From contig NZ_FOVG01000003.1 in the NCBI RefSeq assembly GCF_900115075.1, positions 372,001 to 436,000 of the forward strand: 64,000 bases of DNA, read 5' to 3'. The number at the start of each line of letters is the position of its first letter. The stretch's first letter is position 1. The translations under genes and the position numbers were made by a program. The stretch comes from Candidatus Pantoea varia (GTDB taxonomy: Bacteria; Pseudomonadota; Gammaproteobacteria; Enterobacterales; Enterobacteriaceae). Positions 45,763 to 54,321 of this stretch are shown piece after piece. The notes beneath the pieces were generated by a model. It had not been told where the DNA came from. It worked only from the letters and a program-made list of their open reading frames with translations, and did no database searches.

Positions 45763-46436
45763 CTGCTCAGGAACACCATGATCTCACTGCGGCGGAATAT
45801 GTGCTGGGTCTTACCGACGATGTGACACGCCATCGGCTTGATAAACGCCTCAATGACGATTCACACTTTGCTGCAGAGGTGCTGCGCTGGCAGAAAGCGT
45901 TCAGCGGCATCGATTTGCTCACCCACGACGTTATGCCTCCCGCTGCGGTCTGGCCGCTGATCAAGCAGGACCTTAACCGGAACGCTGACGTCTCTGGCAC
46001 GATATCAGTCCGCAGGCAACCTGGCTTCTGGCTCGGCTGGGGTCTGGCGGCGGCAATGGCGGGCATCCTCATTTACAACCAGGTGATTAAGCCGGATGCC
46101 CCGCATTCCCTGCAGCCCATTGCGGTACTCAGTGGCGCGCAGCCCAACGCACAGTTTGTGGTGAGTCTGGATAAGTCAGCGTCACGCATTCAGGTCTCCG
46201 CGCTAAACATCACGCTGCCAGAGAATAAAGCCCTGCAACTCTGGCTGATCAGGGGCAGTGCTGCACCACAATCTTTGGGACTGATCAATCACACCGACAG
46301 TAACGCTTTCCGGTTAGCGCCCGGCGAGTTGAATAATCAGACGGTACTGGCAGTGAGTCTGGAGCCAGCAGGCGGATCTAAACTCAGCGGGCCATCCGGG
46401 CCGGTGATTTTCCAGGGCAAAGTGACTCTGCTTTAA
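45759..46436 (+). CDS. RskA-type anti-sigma factor
   Basis: Membrane anti-sigma factor of 225 residues. The N-terminal cytoplasmic part (DLTAAEYVLGLTDDVTRHR) is a typical anti-sigma docking motif without the zinc His-x3-Cys-x2-Cys set. One membrane segment (LGWGLAAAMAGILIYN, about 88-104) and a periplasmic RskA domain (about 115-225: NKALQLWLIRGSAAPQSLG) follow. Overlaps the sigma gene by four bases. In mycobacteria the homologue is cleaved by proteolysis to free the sigma factor. Confidence 0.9.
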   Translation: MTAQEHHDLTAAEYVLGLTDDVTRHRLDKRLNDDSHFAAEVLRWQKAFSGIDLLTHDVMPPAAVWPLIKQDLNRNADVSGTISVRRQPGFWLGWGLAAAMAGILIYNQVIKPDAPHSLQPIAVLSGAQPNAQFVVSLDKSASRIQVSALNITLPENKALQLWLIRGSAAPQSLGLINHTDSNAFRLAPGELNNQTVLAVSLEPAGGSKLSGPSGPVIFQGKVTLL

Positions 46437-46472
46437 GCTTTAGTGGCGCGGATTCAGGAGGAATGAGTAAAA

Positions 46473-46913
46473 ATGGAAATCCGGGACGCGGTTGCATCAG
46501 ATGCGGCAAGCATCAGTGAGCTGATACACAGGGTGTCGATGCAATGTAACTTTTCAGAAGTAGAGCCCTGTCCAAACTGGTTTATCGAGAGCATAAAACC
46601 CGAGGCGCTTAAACCGTTGATCGTTGCAGATGACTATCTCTGGCTGATTGCCGTGGAAAGAGGTGAGGTAACAGGCGTACTCACCCTTTTCGAAGGCAAT
46701 TTAGTGAAATACTTTTTTGTGCATCCGACGTTTCAGCGTAAAGGGGTAGCGAGGGCACTCTGGCAGCAGGTCGCTCCCATGCTGCGTTCAGAAATCAGTG
46801 TACGGTCCTCACTCTTCGCCATTCCCTTCTATGAAAAACTGGGATTTAAGAGAGTGGGAGAGGTTAAGTTTTTCAACGGCGTATCATTTCAGACAATGAT
46901 GGCTCAGTTCTGA
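46473..46913 (+). CDS. GNAT-family N-acetyltransferase
   Basis: Acetyltransferase of 146 residues. EIRDAVASDAASISELIHR is a typical GNAT N-terminus, FVHPTFQRKGVARALW is the acetyl-CoA motif A, and AIPFYEKLGFKRVGE is motif B. AGGAGG lies a short distance before the ATG. It follows the anti-sigma gene by 36 bases, so it may be the last gene of that transcript. The substrate is unknown. Confidence 0.87.
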   Translation: MEIRDAVASDAASISELIHRVSMQCNFSEVEPCPNWFIESIKPEALKPLIVADDYLWLIAVERGEVTGVLTLFEGNLVKYFFVHPTFQRKGVARALWQQVAPMLRSEISVRSSLFAIPFYEKLGFKRVGEVKFFNGVSFQTMMAQF

Positions 46914-47216
46914 ATTAAAAAGAGATTTTTTAATTTCTCTGTTTCTGCAGTAAAAACGGCCCGGCCACTCGTTTATTAAACCCGCTTTGGAAGCGAGTGG
47001 ACCGGAGCAAGCCACTCCTCTTTATTTATCACTGCGTGCATTCCCTGTCTTCCACTCGCTGACTTTTTGCACACTCCTCGTCCGGCCATGCCAGGGCGGC
47101 GGATGTTTTGCAGCGTTTTTACGTTTCATCTGCCTCTTTTTACGCCTTTTTTACAGGCCGATCGGTTTAATTAACGGCACCGGGCGCTGATGCGCCTATG
47201 TTCAAGGAAGCCGTGG
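46914..47216. other. Intergenic region with a long inverted repeat
   Basis: About 300 bases without a credible gene. CCGG-CCACTCG (46961-46971) pairs with CGAGTGG-A-CCGG (46994-47005) around a 22-base loop. A smaller AGAGA / TCTCT stem (46921-46940) may end the preceding transcript. A 67-codon frame here is rejected. Confidence 0.5.
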
Positions 47217-47765
47217 ATGAAATGCATTAATAAACCCTGGTCCATACCGGGGTGCAGCGATGCTGCAGTAGCTGAGCTTGCTGAGCAACAGCGCCTTCGT
47301 CTTATTTCGCCCCGCAAAGGGTTTAAAGATGCCATTGAGGCCAGCACCGATCCGGCACTGCTGAACTATCGCCTGATCTCTCAGTGGCTGGGCGAATCGA
47401 TACCGGACACCCGATCTCTGAATCTGGCGCTGAACAATAGCCTCTGTTTTGGACTTTACCGCAATGGCCGGCAAATCGGTTTTGCCCGCGTCGTAACCGA
47501 TATGGCGGAGACCTGGGTAATCCGGAACCTGTTCATCTCGCCGGAATATCGTTTTATCGGGCTCGGCTCATGGCTGCTGCACTGCTGTCTGTCTCATCCT
47601 GGCGCCAGGGGCTGCCGGAGCATCATTGCGATGGGTGAGCCCGTACCGGATTTCTTTGAACGCAACGGGTTTATGTCTTTTCCCTCACTGCCCGGTGTCT
47701 ACGTGACAACGCTGCATCAAAGGGGTTACGACCCGATTTGCGCCAAAAGCGCCAGCAGGCATTAA
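47217..47765 (+). CDS. GNAT-family N-acetyltransferase
   Basis: Acetyltransferase of 182 residues. GLYRNGRQIGFARVVTDMAETWVI split over two strands, FISPEYRFIGLGSWLLHCCL (motif A) and FFERNGFMSFPS (motif B) fit the group often annotated as Acetyltransf_1 with an arsenate- or phosphinothricin-type fold; the substrate is unknown. The N-terminal 45 residues are an extension. ATG 47217 has AAGGAAG six bases upstream; an ATG nine codons earlier does not. Confidence 0.82.
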   Translation: MKCINKPWSIPGCSDAAVAELAEQQRLRLISPRKGFKDAIEASTDPALLNYRLISQWLGESIPDTRSLNLALNNSLCFGLYRNGRQIGFARVVTDMAETWVIRNLFISPEYRFIGLGSWLLHCCLSHPGARGCRSIIAMGEPVPDFFERNGFMSFPSLPGVYVTTLHQRGYDPICAKSASRH

Positions 47766-47880
47766 GCCCAGGTGCACGCAAATGAGCGGTTTTCTCCAGT
47801 TTATTATCCGACCTCCGACTAATAGCGGCTCGCTGCCAGGCAATGTTGTCTGTCCGCAGCGGGTTCTTAAGGAACACACC

Positions 47881-49305
47881 ATGTCAGGCCTTATCCTTGT
47901 TTCTCATAATCAATGTCAACGTTCGACGCTTACTGCCGTTTATGAAGGCATACTTTCCCGTCAGGGAGGGCTGTGGATTAGCTGGGATGGTGAGAGCAAA
48001 GTGATACCCCACGATGCGTCAAGATCTTACTCCGCGCAGCAGGCAGACCAGTATGAAACCGTGACATTCTCCTATACGCCGGGCGAGCTGAATGAGGGTT
48101 ACCACAACTATATTCACAAAGGACTCTGGCCTGTTTTTCACCAGCGCCCTGACATGGCCCGATTTTCCACCAGTGGCTATCAGGAATATAAAAACATTAA
48201 TAAAGCCTATGCGCGCGCCATCTGCGAACATGCCACACCCGACGACGTTATCTGGATTCAGGATTATCATCTGCTTGGCTGTGCTGCTTATATTCGTGAA
48301 GAAGGGCTGACCAACTCAGTGGGTATTTTTTTGCATCAGCCTTTCCCGGCTGGCAGGATGTTTGAAACCATTCCCGAATGGCGCTGGTTCACTGACTCAT
48401 TACTGTGTTGTGACCTGATTGGCTTCCAGACCGTGCAGGATATGAATAACTTCCTCGTCTGGCTGGAGAGTGAATTCCGGCTGGAGCGGCTGGAGGCGCA
48501 GAGCTTCCGCATTCATGGCCGGATTATCCGGGTGGGAGTGTTCCCGGTCGGGATTGACCTTGACGATGTTCAGTGTCTGCGCGAGAGCAACAGCTGTGCT
48601 TACATGGAAATGCAGTGCCGCGAAAGTCTGCCAGAAAATACCGTGCTTAGCGGCGGCCATCTTGATGAGAGTTCGGGGCTGCCTTACCGCATCAGCACCC
48701 TGGAGGTACTGTTAAGAAGACATGATTGCTATCAGAAAAATATCACGCTGTTGCAGCTGGCACCTCCGGCAGCCGGACACGCGCATGATGCGTCTGAACT
48801 CGGCCATGCGCTGGAAGCACTGTGCGGCGAGCTGAATGGCGTACATGGCACAATGAACTGGTATCCGGTGAACTATCTCACTCATGCTTATAGCCGGGAA
48901 GAGCAGGCTGGTATCTATCGTGCCTCACGCGTTGCGCTGGTGACGCCATTAATGGCGGGTATGAGTCTGATGGCAAAAATGTATGTCGCCCTGCAGGACC
49001 CGAAAAATCCCGGCGTGCTTATCCTCTCACAGTTTGCCGGTGCAGCCGAGCAGATGGAGGGTGCCATCATCGTCAATCCTTATGATCCTGACGCCATGGC
49101 CAGTGCGGTGCATCGCGCTTTGCAGATGCCGTTACACGAACGGCGAAGTCTGCATGCCCGTCTGATGAAAGGCCTGCATATGCACAACAGCCATCACTGG
49201 GCCGGATCGTTTTTGCGCATGATAAGCGCTGAGCCTGCAGTCCCCGAAGTCTTGCCGCCGCCTGCGTTTTACCCGCGCCTGAGCAGTAGCCGGGCGAGGT
49301 ACTGA
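47881..49305 (+). CDS. OtsA-like (GT20) protein lacking catalytic residues
   Basis: Length (474) and fold markers equal trehalose-6-phosphate synthase OtsA: LWPVFHQRPD, IQDYHLLG, FLHQPFP, VFPVGID, VTPLMAGMSLMAK, LSQFAGAAEQM, VNPYD. But residues needed for catalysis in OtsA are changed: the N-terminal SNR loop reads SHN and its GGL is lost; Arg262 becomes His260 (SGGHLDESSGLP), Lys267 becomes Ser265, Asp361 becomes Ala359 and Glu369 becomes Met367. The frame is intact and AAGGA precedes the ATG. I infer a non-catalytic paralogue, perhaps a regulator or binding protein. It is unlikely to make trehalose-6-phosphate. Confidence 0.88.
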   Translation: MSGLILVSHNQCQRSTLTAVYEGILSRQGGLWISWDGESKVIPHDASRSYSAQQADQYETVTFSYTPGELNEGYHNYIHKGLWPVFHQRPDMARFSTSGYQEYKNINKAYARAICEHATPDDVIWIQDYHLLGCAAYIREEGLTNSVGIFLHQPFPAGRMFETIPEWRWFTDSLLCCDLIGFQTVQDMNNFLVWLESEFRLERLEAQSFRIHGRIIRVGVFPVGIDLDDVQCLRESNSCAYMEMQCRESLPENTVLSGGHLDESSGLPYRISTLEVLLRRHDCYQKNITLLQLAPPAAGHAHDASELGHALEALCGELNGVHGTMNWYPVNYLTHAYSREEQAGIYRASRVALVTPLMAGMSLMAKMYVALQDPKNPGVLILSQFAGAAEQMEGAIIVNPYDPDAMASAVHRALQMPLHERRSLHARLMKGLHMHNSHHWAGSFLRMISAEPAVPEVLPPPAFYPRLSSSRARY

Positions 49306-49378
49306 GTTCACAGCTTAAATCGGCGATTTAAAAAGAAGGGTGTGGAAGTTAAACAGCATCATGCTGAAGGAGTTAAGG

Positions 49379-49399
49379 GCAGGTAAAAGTTTTACCTGC
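49379..49399. terminator. Hairpin between convergent genes
   Basis: GCAGGTAAAA / TTTTACCTGC is a 10-bp perfect palindrome with a one-base centre, between the OtsA-like gene and the convergent GNAT gene. It could serve both directions; internal A/T tracts give a weak T-run. Confidence 0.55.
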
Positions 49400-49473
49400 T
49401 CATTAATATGTTATTTGAATCAGCGCTTAATGGTGTGAGGCGACGGTCTGCACTGAGCGGGAGCATCACTATT

Positions 49474-49893
49474 TTATGACGTTTTGATATTTTTCCAGAT
49501 CCTTGCCATACCTTCACTCACAGGGCTGACGCGCGTAAAACCAAATTTTTCATACAGCTCAGGAACATCTGCCATCAATGTGACATAAGCACCATCACAG
49601 GCATTTTGATCGAGCCACTTTGTTAGCGTTTCCATTATCATGCGACCCACACCTTTTCCCTGATGCGCGGGATCTACAGCGACATCGACAATATCCATAT
49701 TCAGCGCGCCGTCGCCTACGATACGCCCCATTCCGATGACGGTTTCCCTGCAGAGGATATGAACACCATAACAGCTGTTAGGAAGTCCCAGGCGGGCAGC
49801 TTCAGCGGGACGTGGCGTCAGTCCTGAGATAATACGTAAGCGGCAAAAATCCTCTACAGACGGAACAGTTCCAACAAGATGGTAGTCAGACAA
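49474..49893 (-). CDS. GNAT-family N-acetyltransferase
   Basis: Acetyltransferase of 139 residues. VIGMGRIVGDGALNMDIVDVAV split by strands, VDPAHQGKGVGRMIM (motif A with the Q/R-x-x-G-x-G loop) and ELYEKFGFTRVSP (motif B) are complete. This compact type resembles the YhbS/PhnO-like GNATs; the substrate is unknown. It stands alone, convergent with the OtsA-like gene. Confidence 0.87.
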   Translation of the reverse strand: MSDYHLVGTVPSVEDFCRLRIISGLTPRPAEAARLGLPNSCYGVHILCRETVIGMGRIVGDGALNMDIVDVAVDPAHQGKGVGRMIMETLTKWLDQNACDGAYVTLMADVPELYEKFGFTRVSPVSEGMARIWKNIKTS

Positions 49894-50000
49894 AACTTTA
49901 TCCTCTTCTTAGCATGCATTTTCTGCAAAATATGGCTTTCGACTTTTTTCAGGGCGGGTGATATGCAAAGCAGGTCTTAGCATCCCACAAGAGCAGCTAC

Positions 50001-50927
50001 TCAGTTTCGTTCTGTCATCACACTACGCAGTTCCTCCCTGAGCCAGCTCAGCGGCATATCGTTATCACAGCGTTTATGCCAGAGCAGCGAAAGGGCGATT
50101 TCGGGAGTCGCCACCGGTACAGGGCTGCAACGTAGACCGTAATAGGTTATCCACTCATCCGCCAGCCCGGCGGGAACGGTGGCTATAGCGGGCGCGCGTA
50201 CCAGCAGTGGAGGGAGAGAGGAAAAATGCGGTGTCACGTAGCGAATCGAACGTGCTTTTCCCAATGCCGCAAGCTCGTCATCGATAGCACTCCAGGTCGA
50301 CCCACGATAGGAAACCAGCAGATGATCATGCGCGACGTAAGCCTCCAGCGTCAACGGCGCAGACAACGAAAGCTGTTCCGGATGCCACAACGTACAAAAG
50401 TTATGTGAAACGATTTTCTCGCGCCGCAGCGTGGCGGGCGTGTTATCGCCCACTGAAATGGCAAGATCGATCTCGCCGCTTGCCACCAGTTCTACATCCC
50501 TGAAGGGATCGCTGGCCGTGACCTGAAGCGTCACGCCCGGCGCGGTGAGCGTGAGGCGCGCATACAGTGCCGGCATTATCGAGCGCTCAACCCAGTCGCT
50601 CATCCCCAGCCGAAAAACATGCGTCGCCTCAGAAGGCGTGAAGGAGGCTGGCTGAAAAAGTACATTCTGCATCTGCGCCATCAGAGGCCCCAGCTCAGCG
50701 ATCAGCGCCTCGGCTCGTGGGGTAGGTTCCATTCCTCTTGATGTACGCACAAACAGTGGATCGCTGAACATCACCCGCAACCGGGCCAGTGCATTACTGA
50801 CCGCAGGCTGACCCAGATGCAGTTTTTCTGCTGCACGAGAGACGCTACCTTCCCGCTCCAGAACTAACAGCACCGTCAGTAAATTCAGATCGATACGATG
50901 AAAATCATTTTCTCTGATAGTGAGCAT
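50001..50927 (-). CDS. LysR-family transcriptional regulator
   Basis: LysR regulator of 308 residues from ATG 50927. The winged helix is LNLLTVLLVLEREGSVSRAAEKLHLGQPAVSNALARLR in three helices near residues 13-50; then FVRTSRGMEPTPRA, and an effector domain with DLAISVGD. NodD/LinR-like subgroup by the N-terminal RIDLNLL motif. It is divergent from a periplasmic metallo-beta-lactamase-fold hydrolase, 80 bases away, its likely target. Confidence 0.9.
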   Translation of the reverse strand: MLTIRENDFHRIDLNLLTVLLVLEREGSVSRAAEKLHLGQPAVSNALARLRVMFSDPLFVRTSRGMEPTPRAEALIAELGPLMAQMQNVLFQPASFTPSEATHVFRLGMSDWVERSIMPALYARLTLTAPGVTLQVTASDPFRDVELVASGEIDLAISVGDNTPATLRREKIVSHNFCTLWHPEQLSLSAPLTLEAYVAHDHLLVSYRGSTWSAIDDELAALGKARSIRYVTPHFSSLPPLLVRAPAIATVPAGLADEWITYYGLRCSPVPVATPEIALSLLWHKRCDNDMPLSWLREELRSVMTERN

Positions 50928-51007
50928 CAGTTTAATCAATTTGAGTGATACAGGTTGCGTAAGGATACTGCCGACCACGTTATGATGAAACTTTCGAAGA
51001 GGAATTA

Positions 51008-51961
51008 ATGAAAATTTTACTGATGCTGGTGGCTTCACTTATGGCGTTTAGTCCTGTCCATGCTGCCGAACAGCCGTCCGCACTGGATCAACAGGCTCCG
51101 GGATATTACCGGATGACGTTAGGTAAATTGCGCATTACCGCCGTTTCCGACGGCACGGTGACCATTCCCCTTAATACACTACTGACTAACATTGCGCCGG
51201 ATAGACTCAGCAAGGCAATGGCCAGAGAGGCTATGACGCCGCAGGCCGAAACTTCGATTAACGCCTTCGTTATCGATGATGGCAAAAAGCGTATTTTAGT
51301 CGATACCGGAGCCGGTGAACTTTTTGGTCACCATGGCGGACATCTGCTCACCAACCTGGCTGCCGCTGGCTATCCTGCAGAGTCGATCGATGCCGTGCTT
51401 CTGACTCATATTCATGCCGATCACTCCGGCGGTGTCTCGCGGGCAGGCAAGCCTGCCTTTCCAAAAGCCGTGGTGTTCGTGGATAAACGGGATGTCGATT
51501 TCTGGCTTAATCCGGCTAATATCAGCAGGGTGGAGGCCAGCCAGTCACATACTTTTTTAGAATCTGAACGGACGCTTCGCCCGGTCATTAATGCTGGCCT
51601 GCTAAAAACCTTTATGGCGCCAGCCACATTGCCGGGGGGAATCCGTGCAGAGTCGACAGCCGGCCACACGCCGGGCAGCGTACTTTATCGCATAGAGAGT
51701 GAAGGTCAGGTCCTGGTATTGTGGGGAGATATCATCCATGCCAAAGCGGTGCAAATACCAGACCCGGAAGTGGCCATCCATTTTGATGTCGATCAGAAAC
51801 AGGCTATCAATACTCGTGAAAGGGTACTGAAACAGGCTGCCGATCAGGGCTACTGGGTGGCTGCGGCGCATATCGCCTTCCCTGGTCTGGGCCATGTTCA
51901 GCATGAGGGTAGTGCTTATCGCTGGGTGCCCGCTAATTACACCACGCAGCTCGGGCAGTAA
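51008..51961 (+). CDS. Exported metallo-beta-lactamase-fold hydrolase
   Basis: Periplasmic zinc hydrolase of 317 residues. Signal peptide (LLMLVASLMAFSPVHA), then a metallo-beta-lactamase fold with THIHADHSGG near residue 135, a later His in AGHTPGS and Asp in WGDIIHA. This set fits lactonase-like (MBL_B) members; these occur as quorum-quenching lactonases, phosphodiesterases or other hydrolases, so the substrate is open. AGAGGA precedes the ATG. It faces the LysR gene and probably answers to it. Confidence 0.9.
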   Translation: MKILLMLVASLMAFSPVHAAEQPSALDQQAPGYYRMTLGKLRITAVSDGTVTIPLNTLLTNIAPDRLSKAMAREAMTPQAETSINAFVIDDGKKRILVDTGAGELFGHHGGHLLTNLAAAGYPAESIDAVLLTHIHADHSGGVSRAGKPAFPKAVVFVDKRDVDFWLNPANISRVEASQSHTFLESERTLRPVINAGLLKTFMAPATLPGGIRAESTAGHTPGSVLYRIESEGQVLVLWGDIIHAKAVQIPDPEVAIHFDVDQKQAINTRERVLKQAADQGYWVAAAHIAFPGLGHVQHEGSAYRWVPANYTTQLGQ

Positions 51962-52179
51962 AATTGAGTGAACAGAATAATGGCTTAGATATTAAGGTGA
52001 ATATCTATGCTGAGCGTTGACCGGTATTGCTATCTGGCTGGCTGAAGGGGGCTTCGCCAGATGCAATAGAGGTAAAGTTGCCTAATGACAATCAAACTTA
52101 TTCCTGATGGCAATAGGTTAACCGCCGAACGTCAGCGGGTCTGATTTAATGCCATTAATCAGTGAGGTCGTCGCAGCGA

Positions 52180-54141
52180 TTAAGAAACATTTTTTCTGAA
52201 AGCTCGGTAGTCTATTTTCCAGGCATTGAGCTTGTTATATAACGCCGTTCGTGAGATCCCCAGCAGTTGCGCCGACTGACGCAAATTCCCCTGTTGTTCA
52301 CTGACAATCTGTAAAATATGCATGCGCTCCAGATTTTGCAGTGAGGGTTGGATATCTCCGGACGCATCACTGGCTGAGACTTGCTGCAGGGATTCGGGCA
52401 AATCGCTTCGGGTTATCTCTAATCCTTCACTCAGGTTGACGACACGCTCGATGACATTTTCCAGTTCGCGTACGTTTCCCGGCCAATCCCAGGATTGCAG
52501 ACAGGCCATTGCGTCTGGCACGACCACAGGCGGAATACGCTTCAGACGCGTGCAGAGTGCCTGAATAAAGATGTTTACCAGTTCCGGAATGTCTTCGCGA
52601 CGATCACGCAGCGGCGGGATTTCCAGTGAAATCACATTCAGACGATAATAGAGATCGCGCCGGAAGGCGTTTTTCTCCACGGCGTCCAGTAAGTTGCAGT
52701 GGGTTGCCACGATAATGCGCACATTCACTTTCACTGGCTGCGCCGCGCCGATACGCAGCACTTCGCTTTCCTGCAAAACGCGTAATAAGCTGGTTTGCGC
52801 TTCGAGTGGCATCTCACCAATCTCATCCAGAAAAAGGGTTCCGCCGTCAGCCAGTTCAAATTTGCCTGCGGAACCGCCACGTCGCGAACCGGTGAAGGCG
52901 CCATCGGCATAGCCAAACAGCTCGCTTTGCACCAGATCGCGCGGTAATGCGCCGCAGTTCAGAGCGATAAACGCTTCCTGCTGGCGAGGACTCGCATTAT
53001 GAATGGCCTGAGCAAACAACTCTTTGCCGGTGCCGCTTTCACCGCTGAGCAGCACTGTGCTGTCGGTACGACTGCTGACGCGTGCCTTGTGGATCGCCTG
53101 CTGCAGGCGCGGCGAATGGCCTCGAATCATCTCAAAGGTGTAACTGGCATTTACGCCCATGATACGTCGGGTAATGGCACGGATACGCTGATTTTCACGC
53201 AGCGACAACACGCGTCCGCCATCCGGCGCAGGCATCAACGATATCAGGCAGGAGAGGGGGGCCAGGCCGGCCGGCCTGAACTGTAACTCAAGGTCATTAC
53301 AGAAAGGCATGGTCAGCAGCGATCTGCCCTGCGGCTGTAGCAGTTCATCAATTGGGGTATCACGCGGATCCAGCCCGCTGAAAATCTGGCGCGCATAACG
53401 GTTAAGCGTTTTGATGCGACCCTGTTTATCACAGACAATGACACCTTCATTCAGCGTCTCCAGAATGGACTGCTGTTCAGCCAGCAGGCGTCGTAGCATC
53501 AGCTGCTGCCCGACCGCTTCTGCCGCCGCCTGGACCGTGCCAAGCGTGTGAACGTTGAAATTATCAGGCGTGGCGGTCAGGGTCAGCACACCAATCAATT
53601 CTCCGTTGTCATCACGGACGGGGGCCGCAGCGCATTGTCGGCGGCGTTTTCGCAAATCAAACTTCCAGTTTTCACCGCTCAGCACATACACCAGCCGCTG
53701 TTCAATCAGGCAGCGCGCGGTACAGTTTGTGCCCAATACCTCTTCACGCAGAATACTGCCGACGGGTGTCAGGTCGGCACCGCAAAAATGCAGCGTAACG
53801 CCCTGGGCATCGGTGAGATTTATGTGCCCGTCAGGATTATAGGCGAGCAAATTTTCCATAATGCTGCGCGCAACAAGAATCAGTTCTGCATTGTTCTCAA
53901 GAATCGCCGTCAGTTCGCTGGCTGGCGGAGCGGTGTAGATAAAGCAGTGTGGATCGATAGCGTACTGCTGCGAACGTTGCCAGGAATGCAGAATACTTTC
54001 ACGAAGTGCTGGGGGCGGTTCGCCCTGAGTAAAGCTCTGCCAGCTTTGCCATAACAGCGCGTCCCAACTGTCGGCGGCTTCCCTGTCAGGCAGGCTGAAA
54101 ATCGCCTCGCTCTCATCTCGTAATAACAGTTGCTGATTCAC
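52180..54141 (-). CDS. Sigma54-dependent enhancer-binding regulator (AcoR/DhaR-like)
   Basis: Transcriptional activator of 653 residues. GAF sensor (about 75-215), PAS (about 225-320), AAA+ domain with Walker A GESGTGKE (367-374), the sigma54-contact loop GAFTG (414-418) and Walker B TLFLDEIGE (435-443), and a C-terminal Fis-type helix-turn-helix (NLRQSAQLLGISRTALYNKL). With GAFTG intact it should activate sigma54 RNA polymerase. It is divergent from a sugar-type module whose promoter region has a -24/-12 element. The inducer is unknown. Confidence 0.95.
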   Translation of the reverse strand: MNQQLLLRDESEAIFSLPDREAADSWDALLWQSWQSFTQGEPPPALRESILHSWQRSQQYAIDPHCFIYTAPPASELTAILENNAELILVARSIMENLLAYNPDGHINLTDAQGVTLHFCGADLTPVGSILREEVLGTNCTARCLIEQRLVYVLSGENWKFDLRKRRRQCAAAPVRDDNGELIGVLTLTATPDNFNVHTLGTVQAAAEAVGQQLMLRRLLAEQQSILETLNEGVIVCDKQGRIKTLNRYARQIFSGLDPRDTPIDELLQPQGRSLLTMPFCNDLELQFRPAGLAPLSCLISLMPAPDGGRVLSLRENQRIRAITRRIMGVNASYTFEMIRGHSPRLQQAIHKARVSSRTDSTVLLSGESGTGKELFAQAIHNASPRQQEAFIALNCGALPRDLVQSELFGYADGAFTGSRRGGSAGKFELADGGTLFLDEIGEMPLEAQTSLLRVLQESEVLRIGAAQPVKVNVRIIVATHCNLLDAVEKNAFRRDLYYRLNVISLEIPPLRDRREDIPELVNIFIQALCTRLKRIPPVVVPDAMACLQSWDWPGNVRELENVIERVVNLSEGLEITRSDLPESLQQVSASDASGDIQPSLQNLERMHILQIVSEQQGNLRQSAQLLGISRTALYNKLNAWKIDYRAFRKNVS

Positions 54142-54163
54142 ACACCACTCCCTCGGAAATAAA

Positions 54164-54180
54164 TGTCCATTTTATGGACA
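54164..54180. promoter_or_regulatory. Upstream activator site candidate
   Basis: TGTCCAT-TTT-ATGGACA, a palindrome with 7-bp perfect arms, lies about 90 bases upstream of the sigma54 promoter and 23 bases upstream of the regulator's own ATG. Position and symmetry suit enhancer-binding protein dimers and possible autoregulation. Confidence 0.6.
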
Positions 54181-54261
54181 TGTTAAGTTGACATGTAAAC
54201 TTTGTTGCCAGTTTGTGATGTCACGCTGTGTCAGCGCTCACAAAATTTCCCGGATTTTGGT

Positions 54262-54277
54262 TGGCATCGCCTTTGCA
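54262..54277 (+). promoter_or_regulatory. Sigma54 (-24/-12) promoter
   Basis: TGGCA-6 bases-TTGCA: GG at 54263-54264 and GC at 54275-54276 with the exact 10-base spacing of sigma54 promoters. Transcription would start near 54288, ahead of the MFS gene at 54322. Confidence 0.75.
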
Positions 54278-54321
54278 ATGGTTGATGCAACTACATGAAT
54301 CAAACAAGCGAAGGGAAATAA

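Noticed and set aside
46987-47190. 67-residue frame on the plus strand
   Set aside because: It runs through the inverted repeat, has low-complexity Phe/Leu/Arg content and no ribosome site.
50928-51007. LysR operator in the LysR/metallo-beta-lactamase gap
   Set aside because: No clear T-N11-A palindrome with supporting symmetry could be picked out.
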